A stretch of DNA of 64,000 bases from RPQJ01 sp963793675 (GTDB taxonomy: Bacteria > Pseudomonadota > Gammaproteobacteria > Steroidobacterales > Steroidobacteraceae), in NCBI GenBank assembly GCA_963793675.1, contig CAWCBA010000010.1, positions 124,001 through 188,000 on the forward strand, in the 5' to 3' direction. The position numbers and the translations under genes were made by a program. The notes beneath the pieces were generated by a model. That model did not search any database, was not told where the DNA came from, and worked only from the letters and a program-made list of their open reading frames with translations. This document shows, in pieces, positions 37,056-47,185 of this stretch; position 1 is the stretch's first letter; every line of letters starts with the position of its first letter.

Positions 37056-39878
37056 TCAGCGCAGGACACGAGCGAGATATTCGCCGGTGTGTGACTCCGG
37101 CGTGGCCGCCACCTGCTCGGGCGTGCCTTCGACGACGAGCGCACCGCCGCCGTCGCCGCCCTCCGGTCCCATGTCGACGATCCAGTCCGCCGTCTTGATC
37201 ACGTCGAGGTTGTGCTCGATGACGACGATCGTGTTGCCGTCGTCACGCAGCCGGTGCAGCACGCCAAGCAGCTGTTCGATGTCGTGGAAGTGCAGGCCCG
37301 TGGTCGGCTCGTCCAGGATGTAGAGCGTGCGGCCCGTGGCCCGCTTCGCGAGTTCGCGCGCGAGCTTGATGCGCTGCGCCTCGCCGCCGGAGAGCGTCGT
37401 TGCGTTCTGCCCCAGCCGCACGTATGACAGGCCCACGTCGAGCAGCGTCTGCAGCCTGCCGGTGAGCGCCGGCACGTTGCGGAAGAACACCGCGGCGTCC
37501 TCGATCGTCATGTCGAGCACGTCGTGGATGTTGCGCCCCTTGTAGCGGATCTCGAGCGTCTCGCGGTTGTAGCGCATGCCGCGGCACGCGTCGCAGGTCA
37601 CGTACGCGTCGGGCAGGAAATGCATCTCCACCCGGATCAGGCCGTCGCCTTCGCAGGCCTCGCAGCGGCCGCCACGCACGTTGAAACTGAAGCGGCCGGG
37701 GTCGTAGCCGCGCGCGCGCGCCTCCGGCACTTCGGCGAACAGTTCGCGCACGGGACCGAAGATGCCGGTGTAGGTCGCGGGATTGGAGCGCGGTGTGCGG
37801 CCGATGGGGCTCTGGTCGATGTCGATCACGCGATCGATCTGCGCCAGCCCTTCGACCGCACGGCAGGGCGCGGCTTCCCCGCCCGAATCCGTCAGCGCGC
37901 CCGCGGCGTGGCGATACAGCGTGTCGATGACGAGCGTCGACTTGCCTGAGCCCGAGACGCCGGTGACGCACGTCATGAGTCCGATCGGGAAAGTCGCGGT
38001 GACGCCGCGCAGGTTGTTGCCCGTGGCTTCGACGATGCGCAGCACCTTGCCGGGTTGCGCCACGCGGCGCTCCTGCGGGTACGCGATGCGACGGCGTCCG
38101 CTCAGGAACGCACCGGTCAACGAATCGGGATTGTCGGCGACGGCCTGCGGCGTGCCCTGCGCGACGATGATGCCGCCGTGCGAACCTGCGCCCGGCCCGA
38201 GATCGACGACGTAGTCTGCCTGCCGGATCGCCTCCTCGTCGTGCTCGACGACGATCACGGTGTTGCCGAGGTCGCGCAGGCGCACCAGCGTGTCGAGCAG
38301 GCGCTGGTTGTCGCGCTGGTGCAGGCCGATCGACGGCTCGTCGAGGATGTACATCACGCCGACCAGGCCCGAGCCGATCTGGCTGGCGAGCCGGATGCGC
38401 TGGGCTTCGCCGCCCGAGAGCGTTTCCGCGCTACGGTCGAGCGAGAGGTAGTCGAGGCCGACGTCGCTCAGGAACGTGAGGCGGTCCGAAATCTCGCGGA
38501 CGAGGCGGGCAGCGATTTCGCCGCGCCAGCCGTCGATGTGCATGTCGCCGAAGAAGCGGCGCGCCTCGGCGATCGACATCGCGGCGATCTGGGGCAGGGC
38601 GCGACCAGCAACGAAGACGTGCCGTGCCGCCTGGTTCAGGCGGCTGCCCCCGCAATCCACGCAGGCGCGCACGCCGCGGTACTTCGCGAGTTCCTCGCGT
38701 ACCGTCGTCGACTCGGTCTCGCGGTAGCGCCGCTCGAGATTCGGCAGGATGCCTTCCCACGCGTGCGAGCGCTTGGTGCCGGCGCCCTTCGCATCGACGT
38801 AGCGGAACTGGATCTTCTCCTCGCCCCCGCCCCAGAGCAGCGCGTGGCGCACGGCTTCGGGCAGGTCGTCCCACGGCGCCTCGATGTCGAAGCGGAAGTG
38901 CTTGGCGAGCGACTGGATCAGCTGGAAGTAATACGCGTTGCGGCGGTCCCAGCCGCGCACGGCCCCGCCCGCGAGCGAGAGGCTCGGATTGACCACCACG
39001 CGCGCCGGATCGAAGAACTCCTGCACGCCGAGGCCGCCGCACGTGCCGCACGCACCGTTCGGATTGTTGAACGAGAAGAGCCGCGGCTCGAGTTCCGTCA
39101 GGCTGTAGCCGCACACCGTGCAGGCGAAGCGGTTCGAGAACACGAGCGGCTCGCGCTCGGGCTCGTCGTGGAAGGCGAGACGCGCCGAGCCCTGCGCCAG
39201 GCCGAGGGCCGTCTCGAACGATTCGGCCAGTCGCTGCGCCGCGTCGGGACGCACCTTGAGGCGGTCGATGACCGCTTCGATCGTGTGGCGTCGTCGTCCG
39301 TCGAGTTCCGGCTTGACGTCGAGTTCGACCAGTTTGCCGTCGATGCGTGCACGCACGTAGCCCTGGCTGCGCAGGTGGTCGAACACTTCGGAGTGTTCGC
39401 CTTTGCGGTCCTGCACGATCGGCGCAAGCAGCAGCACACCCGTGCCTTCCGGCAGCGCGAGCACGTGGTCGACCATCTGCGTGACGGTCTGCGCGGCCAG
39501 GTCCTGTCCGTGCGCCGGGCAGCGCGGCACGCCTGCACGTGCGTACAGCACGCGCAGGTAGTCGTAGATTTCGGTGACGGTGCCGACGGTCGAGCGCGGG
39601 TTGTGCGACGTCGCCTTCTGTTCGATGGCGATGGCGGGGGACAGGCCCTCGATGTGGTCGACGTCCGGCTTCTCCATGACGGAGAGGAACTGGCGCGCGT
39701 AGGCGGAGAGCGACTCGACGTAGCGGCGCTGTCCCTCCGCGTAGATCGTGTCGAACGCGAGTGAGGACTTGCCCGAGCCCGACAGCCCGGTGATGACGAT
39801 CAGGCGGTCGCGGGGCAGGTCGAGGTCGATGTTGCGCAGGTTGTGGGTGCGCGCGCCGCGGATGCGGATGACGTCCAT
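37056..39878 (-). CDS. uvrA: Excinuclease ABC subunit A
   Basis: The damage-recognition ATPase of nucleotide excision repair; 940 residues, full length, no break. The first Walker A, GLSGSGKSS, is at 31-39; the second is GVSGSGKST in the C-terminal half. Two ABC signatures (LSGGEAQRI) are present. Zinc-module cysteines are seen in CTVCGY...CGTCGG and in CEACEGDGL...CDACRG. Transcribed divergently from the MFS gene; uvrA beside ssb with an MFS gene between is common in this class. Confidence 0.98.
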   Translation of the reverse strand: MDVIRIRGARTHNLRNIDLDLPRDRLIVITGLSGSGKSSLAFDTIYAEGQRRYVESLSAYARQFLSVMEKPDVDHIEGLSPAIAIEQKATSHNPRSTVGTVTEIYDYLRVLYARAGVPRCPAHGQDLAAQTVTQMVDHVLALPEGTGVLLLAPIVQDRKGEHSEVFDHLRSQGYVRARIDGKLVELDVKPELDGRRRHTIEAVIDRLKVRPDAAQRLAESFETALGLAQGSARLAFHDEPEREPLVFSNRFACTVCGYSLTELEPRLFSFNNPNGACGTCGGLGVQEFFDPARVVVNPSLSLAGGAVRGWDRRNAYYFQLIQSLAKHFRFDIEAPWDDLPEAVRHALLWGGGEEKIQFRYVDAKGAGTKRSHAWEGILPNLERRYRETESTTVREELAKYRGVRACVDCGGSRLNQAARHVFVAGRALPQIAAMSIAEARRFFGDMHIDGWRGEIAARLVREISDRLTFLSDVGLDYLSLDRSAETLSGGEAQRIRLASQIGSGLVGVMYILDEPSIGLHQRDNQRLLDTLVRLRDLGNTVIVVEHDEEAIRQADYVVDLGPGAGSHGGIIVAQGTPQAVADNPDSLTGAFLSGRRRIAYPQERRVAQPGKVLRIVEATGNNLRGVTATFPIGLMTCVTGVSGSGKSTLVIDTLYRHAAGALTDSGGEAAPCRAVEGLAQIDRVIDIDQSPIGRTPRSNPATYTGIFGPVRELFAEVPEARARGYDPGRFSFNVRGGRCEACEGDGLIRVEMHFLPDAYVTCDACRGMRYNRETLEIRYKGRNIHDVLDMTIEDAAVFFRNVPALTGRLQTLLDVGLSYVRLGQNATTLSGGEAQRIKLARELAKRATGRTLYILDEPTTGLHFHDIEQLLGVLHRLRDDGNTIVVIEHNLDVIKTADWIVDMGPEGGDGGGALVVEGTPEQVAATPESHTGEYLARVLR

Positions 39879-39891
39879 TCAGCTCGGCTTT

Positions 39892-39945
39892 CAGGCTGCG
39901 GGAAGACAGCCTGCTAATATAGGCGGCTACCCCGATCCGAGGCAA
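39892..39945 (-). promoter_or_regulatory. uvrA promoter and leader dyad
   Basis: On the minus strand, TTGCCT (forward 39940-39945), an 18-base spacer and TATATT (forward 39916-39921). Just downstream, CAGGCTG and CAGCCTG (39892-39913) form a perfect 7-base inverted repeat with an 8-base spacer, inside the expected uvrA leader. Its CTG-N8-CAG core is two bases short of a classical LexA box, so SOS control is not supported. Confidence 0.5.
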
Positions 39946-39983
39946 AGACCATCCGACCCCGCGCGACGACCCCGCGGCTGGCG

Positions 39984-41167
39984 ATGACGCCCACCGAACG
40001 CCGATCCGTCGGCACCCTGGCCGCCATTTACGCGTCGCGCATGCTCGGCATGTTCCTGATGCTGCCGGTGCTGGCCCTGTACGCCCACACGCTGCCCGAC
40101 TACTCCCCTGAGTTGCTGGGCCTGGCGATGGGCGCGTACGGCCTGACGCAGGCGGTGCTGCAGATTCCCTTCGGGCGCTGGTCGGACCGCTTCGGTCGCA
40201 AGCCGCTGATTACCATTGGATTGTTGCTCTACGCAGCCGGTTCCGTGGTTGGCATGTTCGCGCACACCACGTGGATGCTGGCCCTGGCCCGCGGCGTCCA
40301 GGGCGCCGGCGCCGTCTCGGCCTCGGTCACGGCGCTGCTGGCCGACCTCACCCGCGCCGAGGTGCGCACCCGCGCCATGGCCGTGATCGGCATCAGCATC
40401 GGGCTGTCTTTCGTCGTGGCGTTGATCGTCGCGCCCGCGCTGGATGCCGCGATCGGCGTGCCGGGTATCTTCGGCATCATGTTGGCGATGGCGATCCTGG
40501 GCCTGGTGCTGCTGCATCTCGCGGTCCCGGCCGAACCGGAGCGGACGGGAGGGGCGGAAAGCCGCAAGCTGTCGGGTATGCTCGAAATCGTGAGCCGGCG
40601 GCAGCTGCGGCCGCTGTTCTTCGGCATGTTCGCGCTGCACGCGATCATGACGGCGACGTTCATCTCCGTGCCGCAGGTGCTCGAGACGAACCTCGGCATC
40701 CCGAGCGAGGCCCACTGGAAGGTCTACCTGGGCGTCTTCCTGGCCTCGATCGCGGGCACCGTGCCCCTGGTGCTCAAGACCGAGCGCAGCGGGGGAGCGG
40801 GTGCCCTGTTCGTGCTGGCCGGTCGCGCTGACCGGCGTGTCGCAGGCAGCTGCTCGGTTTCGACCACGCGCATCTCTGGGTGGTCCTTGCGGCCCTGGTG
40901 CTGTTCTTTGCGGTCTTCAACTACCTGGAGGCCCGGCTACCCGCCCTGCTGACCCAAGCGGCCGCTGCGTCCGACCGGGGTGCGGCCCTGGGCGTCTTCG
41001 CCACCTCCCAGTTCCTGGGGGCGTTCTTCGGCGGCGTGACGGGCGGCATCCTGCTGGGCCGGTTCGGCATCTCCGGCGTGTTCTGGGGCTGTGCCGTCAT
41101 GGCCTGCGTCTGGGCCCTGCTGGCGCTCCTGCCCGCCGTGGCCGCCCCCGAGGTCGTTTCCGGCTGA
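39984..41167 (+). CDS. MFS transporter (frame broken twice)
   Basis: A major facilitator superfamily protein of about 393 residues once repaired, with 12 expected helices. The N-terminal half (SVGTLAAIYASRMLGMFLMLPVLALY) and the motif-A loop FGRWSDRFGRKPL identify the drug-efflux-like DHA1 type. The frame breaks near 40830 and again near 40855; each is one extra G (LA-g-VALTGVSQA-g-LLGFDHAHLWVVLAALV). The last helices (LFFAVFNYLEARLPALLTQ...) are intact to TGA at 41165. Substrate unknown. It lies between uvrA and ssb, a frequent arrangement. Confidence 0.88.
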
Positions 41168-41254
41168 AGCCGGCCGTTTTGCATGCTTACGCGGCGACCC
41201 CCCGGTTGCCGTAAAATCTCACCCCTTCCCCCACTCCTGCGCAGGCTTCCCCGA

Positions 41255-41735
41255 ATGGCACGTGGCATCAACAAAGTCATCCTCGTCGGCAACCTCGGCA
41301 AGGATCCCGAGACGCGCTACATGCCGAACGGCAAGGCGGTCACCAATTTCAGCATCGCCACTTCCGAGAGCTGGAAGGACAAGCAGACCGGCGAACAGCG
41401 CGAACAGACGGAGTGGCACAACATCGTCATGTACGACCGCCTCGCCGAGATCGCGGCTGAGTACCTGAAGAAGGGCTCGCAGGTCTACATCGAAGGCAAG
41501 CTGCGCACGCGCAAGTGGCAGGACAAGGAAGGCCGCGACCGCTATACCACCGAGATCAATGCCAACGAGATGCAGATGCTCGGCGGCCGTGCGCGGCGGC
41601 GGCGGCGGTGGCGGCATGGGCGGCGGCGAGTCGCGCGGTGAAGGCCGTCCGGCGCCTGCCAGCTCTGGCGGCGGTGGCCGCGCACCGGCACAGGGTCCGG
41701 AAGAATCGCCGTTCGACGACGATATCCCGTTCTAG
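41255..41735 (+). CDS. ssb: Single-stranded DNA-binding protein (frame broken)
   Basis: SSB coats single-stranded DNA in replication and repair. The OB fold (MARGINKVILVGNLGKDPET ... GSQVYIEGKLRTRKWQDKEGRDRYTTEI) is complete. After MLGGR the phase must shift by one extra base near 41590 to read the Gly-rich linker and the acidic tip ESPFDDDIPF, which recruits partner proteins. Without the shift the Gly linker becomes an Arg-rich string and the tip is lost. Repaired length is 159 residues. An intrinsic terminator follows. Confidence 0.94.
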
Positions 41736-41764
41736 GAATCGCCCGGCGAAATCGCTTCGCGCAC

Positions 41765-41794
41765 CAGGGCCCGCAGCCGACGCTGCGGGCCCTG
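41765..41794 (+). terminator. Terminator after ssb
   Basis: CAGGGCCCGCAGC - CGAC - GCTGCGGGCCCTG, a perfect 13-base stem with a 4-base loop, followed by TGCTTATCC. The T-run is weak but the stem is very stable. Confidence 0.75.
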
Positions 41795-41897
41795 TGCTTA
41801 TCCGGCGCACGCCGGCGACCTGGTAAGCCGCCGTTTTCCTTCTGCGTTTTTCACTTTCCGGTCACCGCCGACGGGCCTGCGCGACCGCAACGTTCCG

Positions 41898-41903
41898 TAT
41901 ACT
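41898..41903 (+). promoter_or_regulatory. -10 box directly before miaB
   Basis: TATACT with its first base 15 bases before the miaB ATG. The expected start would be only two or three bases before the ATG, so the mRNA would be leaderless; no ribosome binding site precedes the ATG. No -35 match is visible. Confidence 0.45.
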
Positions 41904-41912
41904 TGCCGCCCC

Positions 41913-43258
41913 ATGCCTCGCGTCTACCTCAAAACCTTCGGCTGCCAGATGAACGAGTACGACTCCGCCCGGATGGCGGACGTGCTGCGTGAGTCCGGCG
42001 GCTACGAGCCCACCGGGAATCCGGAAGAGGCCGACCTGCTGCTGCTCAACACGTGCTCCGTGCGCGAGAAGGCGCAGGAGAAGGTGTTCTCGCAGCTCGG
42101 TCGCTGGCGCGACCTGAAGGCCGCGCGCCCGCACGTCATCATCGGCGTGGGCGGTTGCGTGGCGAGCCAGGAAGGCGAGGGCATCACCGATCGGGCGCCG
42201 TTCGTCGATCTCGTGTTCGGGCCGCAGACGATCCATCGTCTGCCCGACATGCTCGAGAAGTTGCGCAGCCAGGGACGCGCGGTGGTCGACATCAGCTTCC
42301 CCGAGATCGAGAAATTCGACCGGCTGCCCGAGCCGCGGGCCGAAGGGGTGACGGCCTTCGTCTCGATCATGGAAGGCTGCAGCAAGTACTGCACCTTCTG
42401 CGTGGTGCCGTACACGCGCGGCGAAGAGGTCAGCCGGCCGCTCGAACAGGTGCTCGCCGAGGTGCGTTCGCTGGCACAGCAGGGCGTGGTCGAGGTCACG
42501 CTGCTCGGCCAGAACGTGAACGCATATCGGGGCCCGATGGCGTCGGGCGGCCAGGCGGACCTCGCCGCGCTCATCTACCTCGTCGCGGCCGTGCCCGGCA
42601 TCGAACGTATTCGCTTCACCACGTCGCACCCAGTCGAATTCCGCGACAGCCTGATCGAGGCCTACCGCGACGTCCCGCAGCTCGCCAACTACCTGCACCT
42701 GCCGGTGCAGAGCGGCTCGGACCGCGTGCTCGCACTGATGAAGCGCGGGCACACCGTGCTCGAGTACAAGCAGAAGCTGCGCCGGCTGCGCGAAGTCCGG
42801 CCGGACATCAGCCTGACGACGGACATCATCATCGGCTTTCCGGGCGAGACGCAACGCGATTTCGAGGCCACGCTCGACCTGGTGCGCGACGTCGGCTTCG
42901 ACCAGAGTTTCAGCTTCATCTACAGCCAGCGGCCGGGTACGCCCGCGTCGTCGCTGCCCGATGAGGTGACGCACGCCGAGAAGCAGGCGCGCCTCGAGCG
43001 GCTGCAGGCCCAGCTCAATGCGCAGGCCCGGGCGATCAGCCGCGGATGGTCGGCACGACCCAGCGGGTGCTGGTCGAGCGGCCGTCGAAGCGTGACACGC
43101 GCCAGCTCGCGGGTCGCACCGAGAACAATCGCTGGGTCAATTTCGATGGCCCGGCCTCGCTCATCAACCGCTTTACCGACGTGGTCATCACCGAGGCGAT
43201 GCCGAATTCGCTGCGGGGCCGCTTGCTCGTCGCGGAACCTGCCCGGAGCAGCGCTTGA
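41913..43258 (+). CDS. miaB: tRNA-2-methylthio-N6-dimethylallyladenosine synthase (frame broken)
   Basis: A radical-SAM methylthiotransferase that modifies A37 of tRNAs reading UNN codons. Auxiliary [4Fe-4S] ligands are C11, C48 and C82; radical-SAM ligands are C156, C160 and C163 in CSKYCTFC. The body is intact to about residue 376, where one base is missing near 43043. The phase then shifts to MVGTTQRVLVERPSKRD, the start of the C-terminal TRAM domain, and ends at TGA 43256. Repaired length is about 448 residues. First of the miaB-phoH-ybeY-corC-lnt cluster. Confidence 0.94.
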
Positions 43259-44244
43259 ACGCACAGGTCGAATCGCGCGAACTGTCGTTCGCGGGCGCCG
43301 GCAATCCGCGGCTCGCGAATTTTGCGGGACCGATGGAGCAGAACCTGCGCCACGTCGAGGAACGCCTCGGCGTCGAAGTGCGCCGGCGCGGCCACGACGT
43401 GCAGGTGCTCGGCCCCGCCGAGGCGGTGGCCAGTGCAGCAGCGGTGCTCGCCCGGATGTTCGAGCTGTCGGCGCAGGAAACCCTGTCGCCCGACCGCGTG
43501 CATCTCTGCGTGCAGGAATTCGGCTTCCCGCGCCAGGTCACGGAGCAGGCGGCGGGCGCTGGCAGCGAGGTGGTCGTGCACACGCAGCGTGGCGGCATCC
43601 GCGGCCGCGGGCCGAACCAGCGCCAGTACATGGACCAGATCCGCGTGAACGACCTGACGTTCGGCATCGGTCCCGCTGGCACCGGCAAGACCTATCTCGC
43701 GGTCGCAAGCGCCGTCGAGGCGCTGCATTCCGGCAGCGTGCGTCGCATCGTGCTGGTGCGGCCGGCAGTCGAAGCCGGCGAACGACTCGGCTTCCTGCCG
43801 GGCGACATGGCGCAGAAAGTCGATCCGTACCTGCGGCCGATGTACGACGCGCTCTACGAGATGATGGGTTTCGACCGCGTTGCGCGCAACATCGAACGGC
43901 AGGTCATCGAAGTGGCGCCGCTGGCTTTCATGCGCGGCCGCTCGCTCAACGACTCGTTCATCATCCTCGACGAAGCGCAGAACACCTCGGTCGAGCAGAT
44001 GAAGATGTTCCTGACGCGCCTCGGCTTCGGCTCGAAGGCCGTCGTCACCGGCGACATCACGCAGGTGGACCTGCCGCGGCAGCAACGCTCGGGACTGCGG
44101 CACGCGATCGAGGTGCTGCGCGGCGTGGATGGGGTCGCCTTCACGTTCTTCAACGCGCTCGACGTCGTACGGCACCCGCTGGTGCAGCGGATCGTGCAGG
44201 CCTACGAGCGCAACACCGAAGCCGAGGACGCCCGGGACCGCTGA
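43255..44244 (+). CDS. ybeZ: PhoH-like protein (YbeZ)
   Basis: A cytoplasmic ATPase related to helicase domains, functionally linked to the endoribonuclease YbeY. It has 329 residues. Walker A GPAGTGKT is at 139-146 and Walker B FIILDEAQ at 235-242. An N-terminal KH-like region precedes the ATPase. The start is TTG 43255 overlapping the miaB stop (TTGA); the end overlaps ybeY (TGATG). Confidence 0.95.
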   Translation: MNAQVESRELSFAGAGNPRLANFAGPMEQNLRHVEERLGVEVRRRGHDVQVLGPAEAVASAAAVLARMFELSAQETLSPDRVHLCVQEFGFPRQVTEQAAGAGSEVVVHTQRGGIRGRGPNQRQYMDQIRVNDLTFGIGPAGTGKTYLAVASAVEALHSGSVRRIVLVRPAVEAGERLGFLPGDMAQKVDPYLRPMYDALYEMMGFDRVARNIERQVIEVAPLAFMRGRSLNDSFIILDEAQNTSVEQMKMFLTRLGFGSKAVVTGDITQVDLPRQQRSGLRHAIEVLRGVDGVAFTFFNALDVVRHPLVQRIVQAYERNTEAEDARDR

Positions 44245-44798
44245 TGAGCAGCCAGCCCACCCGCGGTTTCGCCAGCGCGCCGTCGCCACTGCAAGTCGAG
44301 CTCCAGCTCGCCACCCGCCGACCGTGGGTGCCGGGCACCGTGACGCTGCGGCGCTGGGCCCGCGCCGCGCACGAGCGGGGGCTCGCGTCCCTGCCGGTGC
44401 GCAAGCGCCGGATGCACGAGGCGGTCGGGCAGGGCGCCGCCGTGTGCCTGCGCGTGGTGGGCAGCGTCGAAAGCCGCCGCCTGGACCGCGAATACCGCGG
44501 CAAGGACCAGCCGACCAACGTGCTGTCGTTCCCCGCGTCGCCCGAGGAACGGGTCGTCACCGGCATCCTGGGCGACGTCGTGATCTGCGCCCCGGTCGTG
44601 GCGCGCGAAGCCCGCGAGCAGCGCAAGACGCTGGGCGCCCACTGGGCCCACATGGTGGTGCACGGTACGCTGCACCTGCTCGACTATGACCACGAGCGCG
44701 CGCCCGATGCCCGCGTGATGGAGGCGCTCGAGGTGGAAATCCTGCGCGGATTGGGGTTTGATGACCCGTACGCCCAGGTCACCGAACAGGCTGTATGA
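44244..44798 (+). CDS. ybeY: Endoribonuclease YbeY
   Basis: A zinc-dependent RNase for 16S 3'-end maturation and 70S quality control. It has 184 residues. The zinc motif HGTLHLLDYDH supplies H140, H144 and H150; the family usually has LLGYDH, so the Asp at 147 is a small variation. The conserved YRGKDQPTNVLSFP is present. An N-terminal stretch of about 15 residues before PLQVELQLA is longer than usual. It overlaps both neighbours. Confidence 0.95.
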   Translation: MSSQPTRGFASAPSPLQVELQLATRRPWVPGTVTLRRWARAAHERGLASLPVRKRRMHEAVGQGAAVCLRVVGSVESRRLDREYRGKDQPTNVLSFPASPEERVVTGILGDVVICAPVVAREAREQRKTLGAHWAHMVVHGTLHLLDYDHERAPDARVMEALEVEILRGLGFDDPYAQVTEQAV

Positions 44799-45661
44799 GT
44801 AGTAGCGGACAAACGGGTTCGACGAGCCACTGGCTCAGGCGACTGGTCAACTCGATCACGGGCGAGCCGCGCGACCTCGATGAACTGGCAACCATCCTGG
44901 TCGAGGCCCGCGAGCGCGGCCTGATCGACGCCGACGTCCTGCAGATGCTCGAGTCCGTCCTGGAGGTCTCCGAGATCCAGGTGCGCGACATCATGGTGCC
45001 GCGTTCGCAGATGGTCGTGATCAACCGCGATGAGCCGGTCGGGAAGATCCTGCCGGTCGTCATCGAATCGGGGCACTCGCGCTTCCCGGTCGTCGGCGAG
45101 GATCGCGACGAAGTGCAGGGCATCCTGCTCGCCAAGGATCTGCTGCGGTTCTTCGTCGAGGACCAGCCCGGCGACTTCGACATCAAGGAATGCCTGCGTC
45201 CCGCCGTGTTCATTCCGGAGAGCAAGCGCCTCAACGTGCTGCTCAAGGAATTCCGCCTCACGCACAACCACATGGCGATCGTCGTCGACGAGTACGGCGG
45301 CGTGTCGGGCCTGCTCACGATCGAAGACGTGCTCGAGCAGATCGTGGGCGACATCGGCGACGAATACGACATCGACGAGGGCGAGGGCATCCGCAAGGAA
45401 GCCGACCGCAGCTGGACGGTGCCTGCGCTCACGCGCATCGAGGACTTCAACCAGGCATTCGGAACGCGGTTCTCGGACGAGGAGTGCGACACCATCGGCG
45501 GACTGATCCTGCAGGAGCTGGGGCGGATGCCGCGCCGCGGCGAAGCCGTGCAGATCGGCGGACTCGAACTGAAAGTGACCCGCGCCGACCGGCGCCGCAT
45601 CGAGACCCTGCGCGTGACCTCGCCGCGCGACCTCGAAGTGCGCCCGGCTGATGGCGGCTAG
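44795..45661 (+). CDS. corC: CorC/HlyC family protein with CBS domains
   Basis: A cytosolic protein of 288 residues linked to Mg/Co efflux or, in recent work, to membrane partners. Two CBS domains (IMVPRSQMVVINRDEPVGK ... and IVVDEYGGVSGLLTIEDVLEQIVGDI) are followed by the C-terminal CorC/HlyC domain (FNQAFGTRFSDEECDTIGGL). It overlaps ybeY (ATGA). Adjacent to lnt, as in E. coli. Confidence 0.94.
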   Translation: MSSSGQTGSTSHWLRRLVNSITGEPRDLDELATILVEARERGLIDADVLQMLESVLEVSEIQVRDIMVPRSQMVVINRDEPVGKILPVVIESGHSRFPVVGEDRDEVQGILLAKDLLRFFVEDQPGDFDIKECLRPAVFIPESKRLNVLLKEFRLTHNHMAIVVDEYGGVSGLLTIEDVLEQIVGDIGDEYDIDEGEGIRKEADRSWTVPALTRIEDFNQAFGTRFSDEECDTIGGLILQELGRMPRRGEAVQIGGLELKVTRADRRRIETLRVTSPRDLEVRPADGG

Positions 45662-45675
45662 CCGGGTGGCACGTC

Positions 45676-47185
45676 GTGGCCCGCCTGCGAGGCGTCCTCG
45701 GCCGGGGACGCTGGCTTGCGCTGCCGCTCGGCAGCCTGCTCGCGCTCGCCTTCGCGCCGGTCGATCACTACCTGCTGGCCTTCGCGTGCCCGGCCGCCCT
45801 GTTCGTGCTCTGGCACGGCGCGAGTCCGCGCGAAGCGGCCTGGCGCGGATTCCTGTTCACGGGCGGCACATTCCTGGCGGGCACGTACTGGCTGTACCAC
45901 AGCATCCACCTCGTCGGTCAGGCGCCGGTCTGGGTTGCGCTGCTGCTGATGCTCGGACTCGTGGCGATCATGGGCGTCTACACCGCGGCCGTCGGTTACG
46001 CCGGCGCGCGCTGGGCGCCGGACCGCGGTGCATTGCGCTGGCTGTTCCTGCTGCCCGCGTTGTGGGTGCTCTCGGAGTGGGTGCGCGGCTGGTTCCTGAG
46101 TGGTTTTCCGTGGCTGGCGCTCGGGTACTCGCAGCTCGCGACGCCGCTGCGCGGCTTTGCGCCGCTGCTCGGCGTGTACGGCGTGAGCCTCGCCGCCGCG
46201 GTCACCGCGGGTGCGCTGGTCGCCTTGCTGCTCGGCGCAACGGCGTGACCGCGTCATCGCTGCCGTCATGGTCCTGTGCGTGTGGGGCACCGGCACTGCA
46301 CTGACTCGCATCGAATGGACGGTGCCGCGTGGTGCGCCGATCCGCGCAGCGCTGGTGCAGGGCGCCGTGCCGCAGTCGATGAAATGGGAGGCGGGTCAGC
46401 GTGCGCATACGATGCAGTTGTACGCGGACATGATGGTGCCGCACCTCGGCGCGGACGTCATCGTGTGGCCGGAGTCGGCGATCCCTGCCCTCGAAGAAAA
46501 CGTGCGCCCCTTCCTCGCGCAGATGTCCGCGTTCGCGAACGAGAACGGCTCATCGCTGCTGATGGGGCTGCTGCGGCGCGACGCCGCGACGGGCTCGTAC
46601 TACAACTCGGTCGCGGCGTGGGCACCCGGGCAGCCGGTGCAGTGGTACGACAAGCGTCGACTCGTTCCGTTCGGCGAATTCTTCCCGGTGCCGCAAGCCG
46701 TGCGCGATTGGCTGCGGCTCATGAACCTGCCGTATTCCGATTTCGAGCCGGGGCGCGCCGATCCGGCACCGCTGCGGGCGGCCGGCGCAACTCTTGCGCC
46801 AACCGTCTGCTACGAAGACGCCTACGGTTCCGAGCAGCTTGGGCTGGTCCGGCAGTCGTCGCTGCTCGTCAACGTCACCAACGACGCCTGGTTCGGCGAC
46901 TCGACCGCCCCGCACCAGCACCTCGACATCAGCCGCATGCGTTCGCTCGAGAGCGGGCGCGCGATGCTGCGAGCGACGAACGACGGCGTCACTGCGCTGA
47001 TCGATTACGACGGTTCGCTGCTCGGAACGCTGCCGCAGTTCGAGCCTGGCGTGCTCACGGGCGCGGTGCAGCCGCGGACGGGTCTCACGCCCTACGTCCG
47101 ATTCGGCAACTGGCCCGTCCTTGCCGTACTGTGGCTCGGCCTCGCTGTCATCGTGGCGTCGTACCGCCGGGGAATCCGGCGATGA
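45676..47185 (+). CDS. lnt: Apolipoprotein N-acyltransferase (frame broken)
   Basis: An inner-membrane enzyme that adds the third acyl chain to lipoproteins. An N-terminal multi-helix membrane part is followed by a nitrilase-fold periplasmic domain. The catalytic triad is present: Glu in VWPESAIP, Lys in YDKRRLVPFGEF and Cys in TVCYEDAYG. The frame breaks near 46243, between the helices and the nitrilase domain; removing one G joins LLLGAT to RDRVIAAVMVLCVWG. Repaired length is about 502 residues. The start is GTG 45676, 14 bases after corC. Confidence 0.93.

Noticed and set aside
39892..39913. LexA (SOS) box before uvrA
   Set aside because: The dyad CAGGCTG/CAGCCTG has CTG-N8-CAG rather than CTG-N10-CAG and an unusually GC-rich centre.
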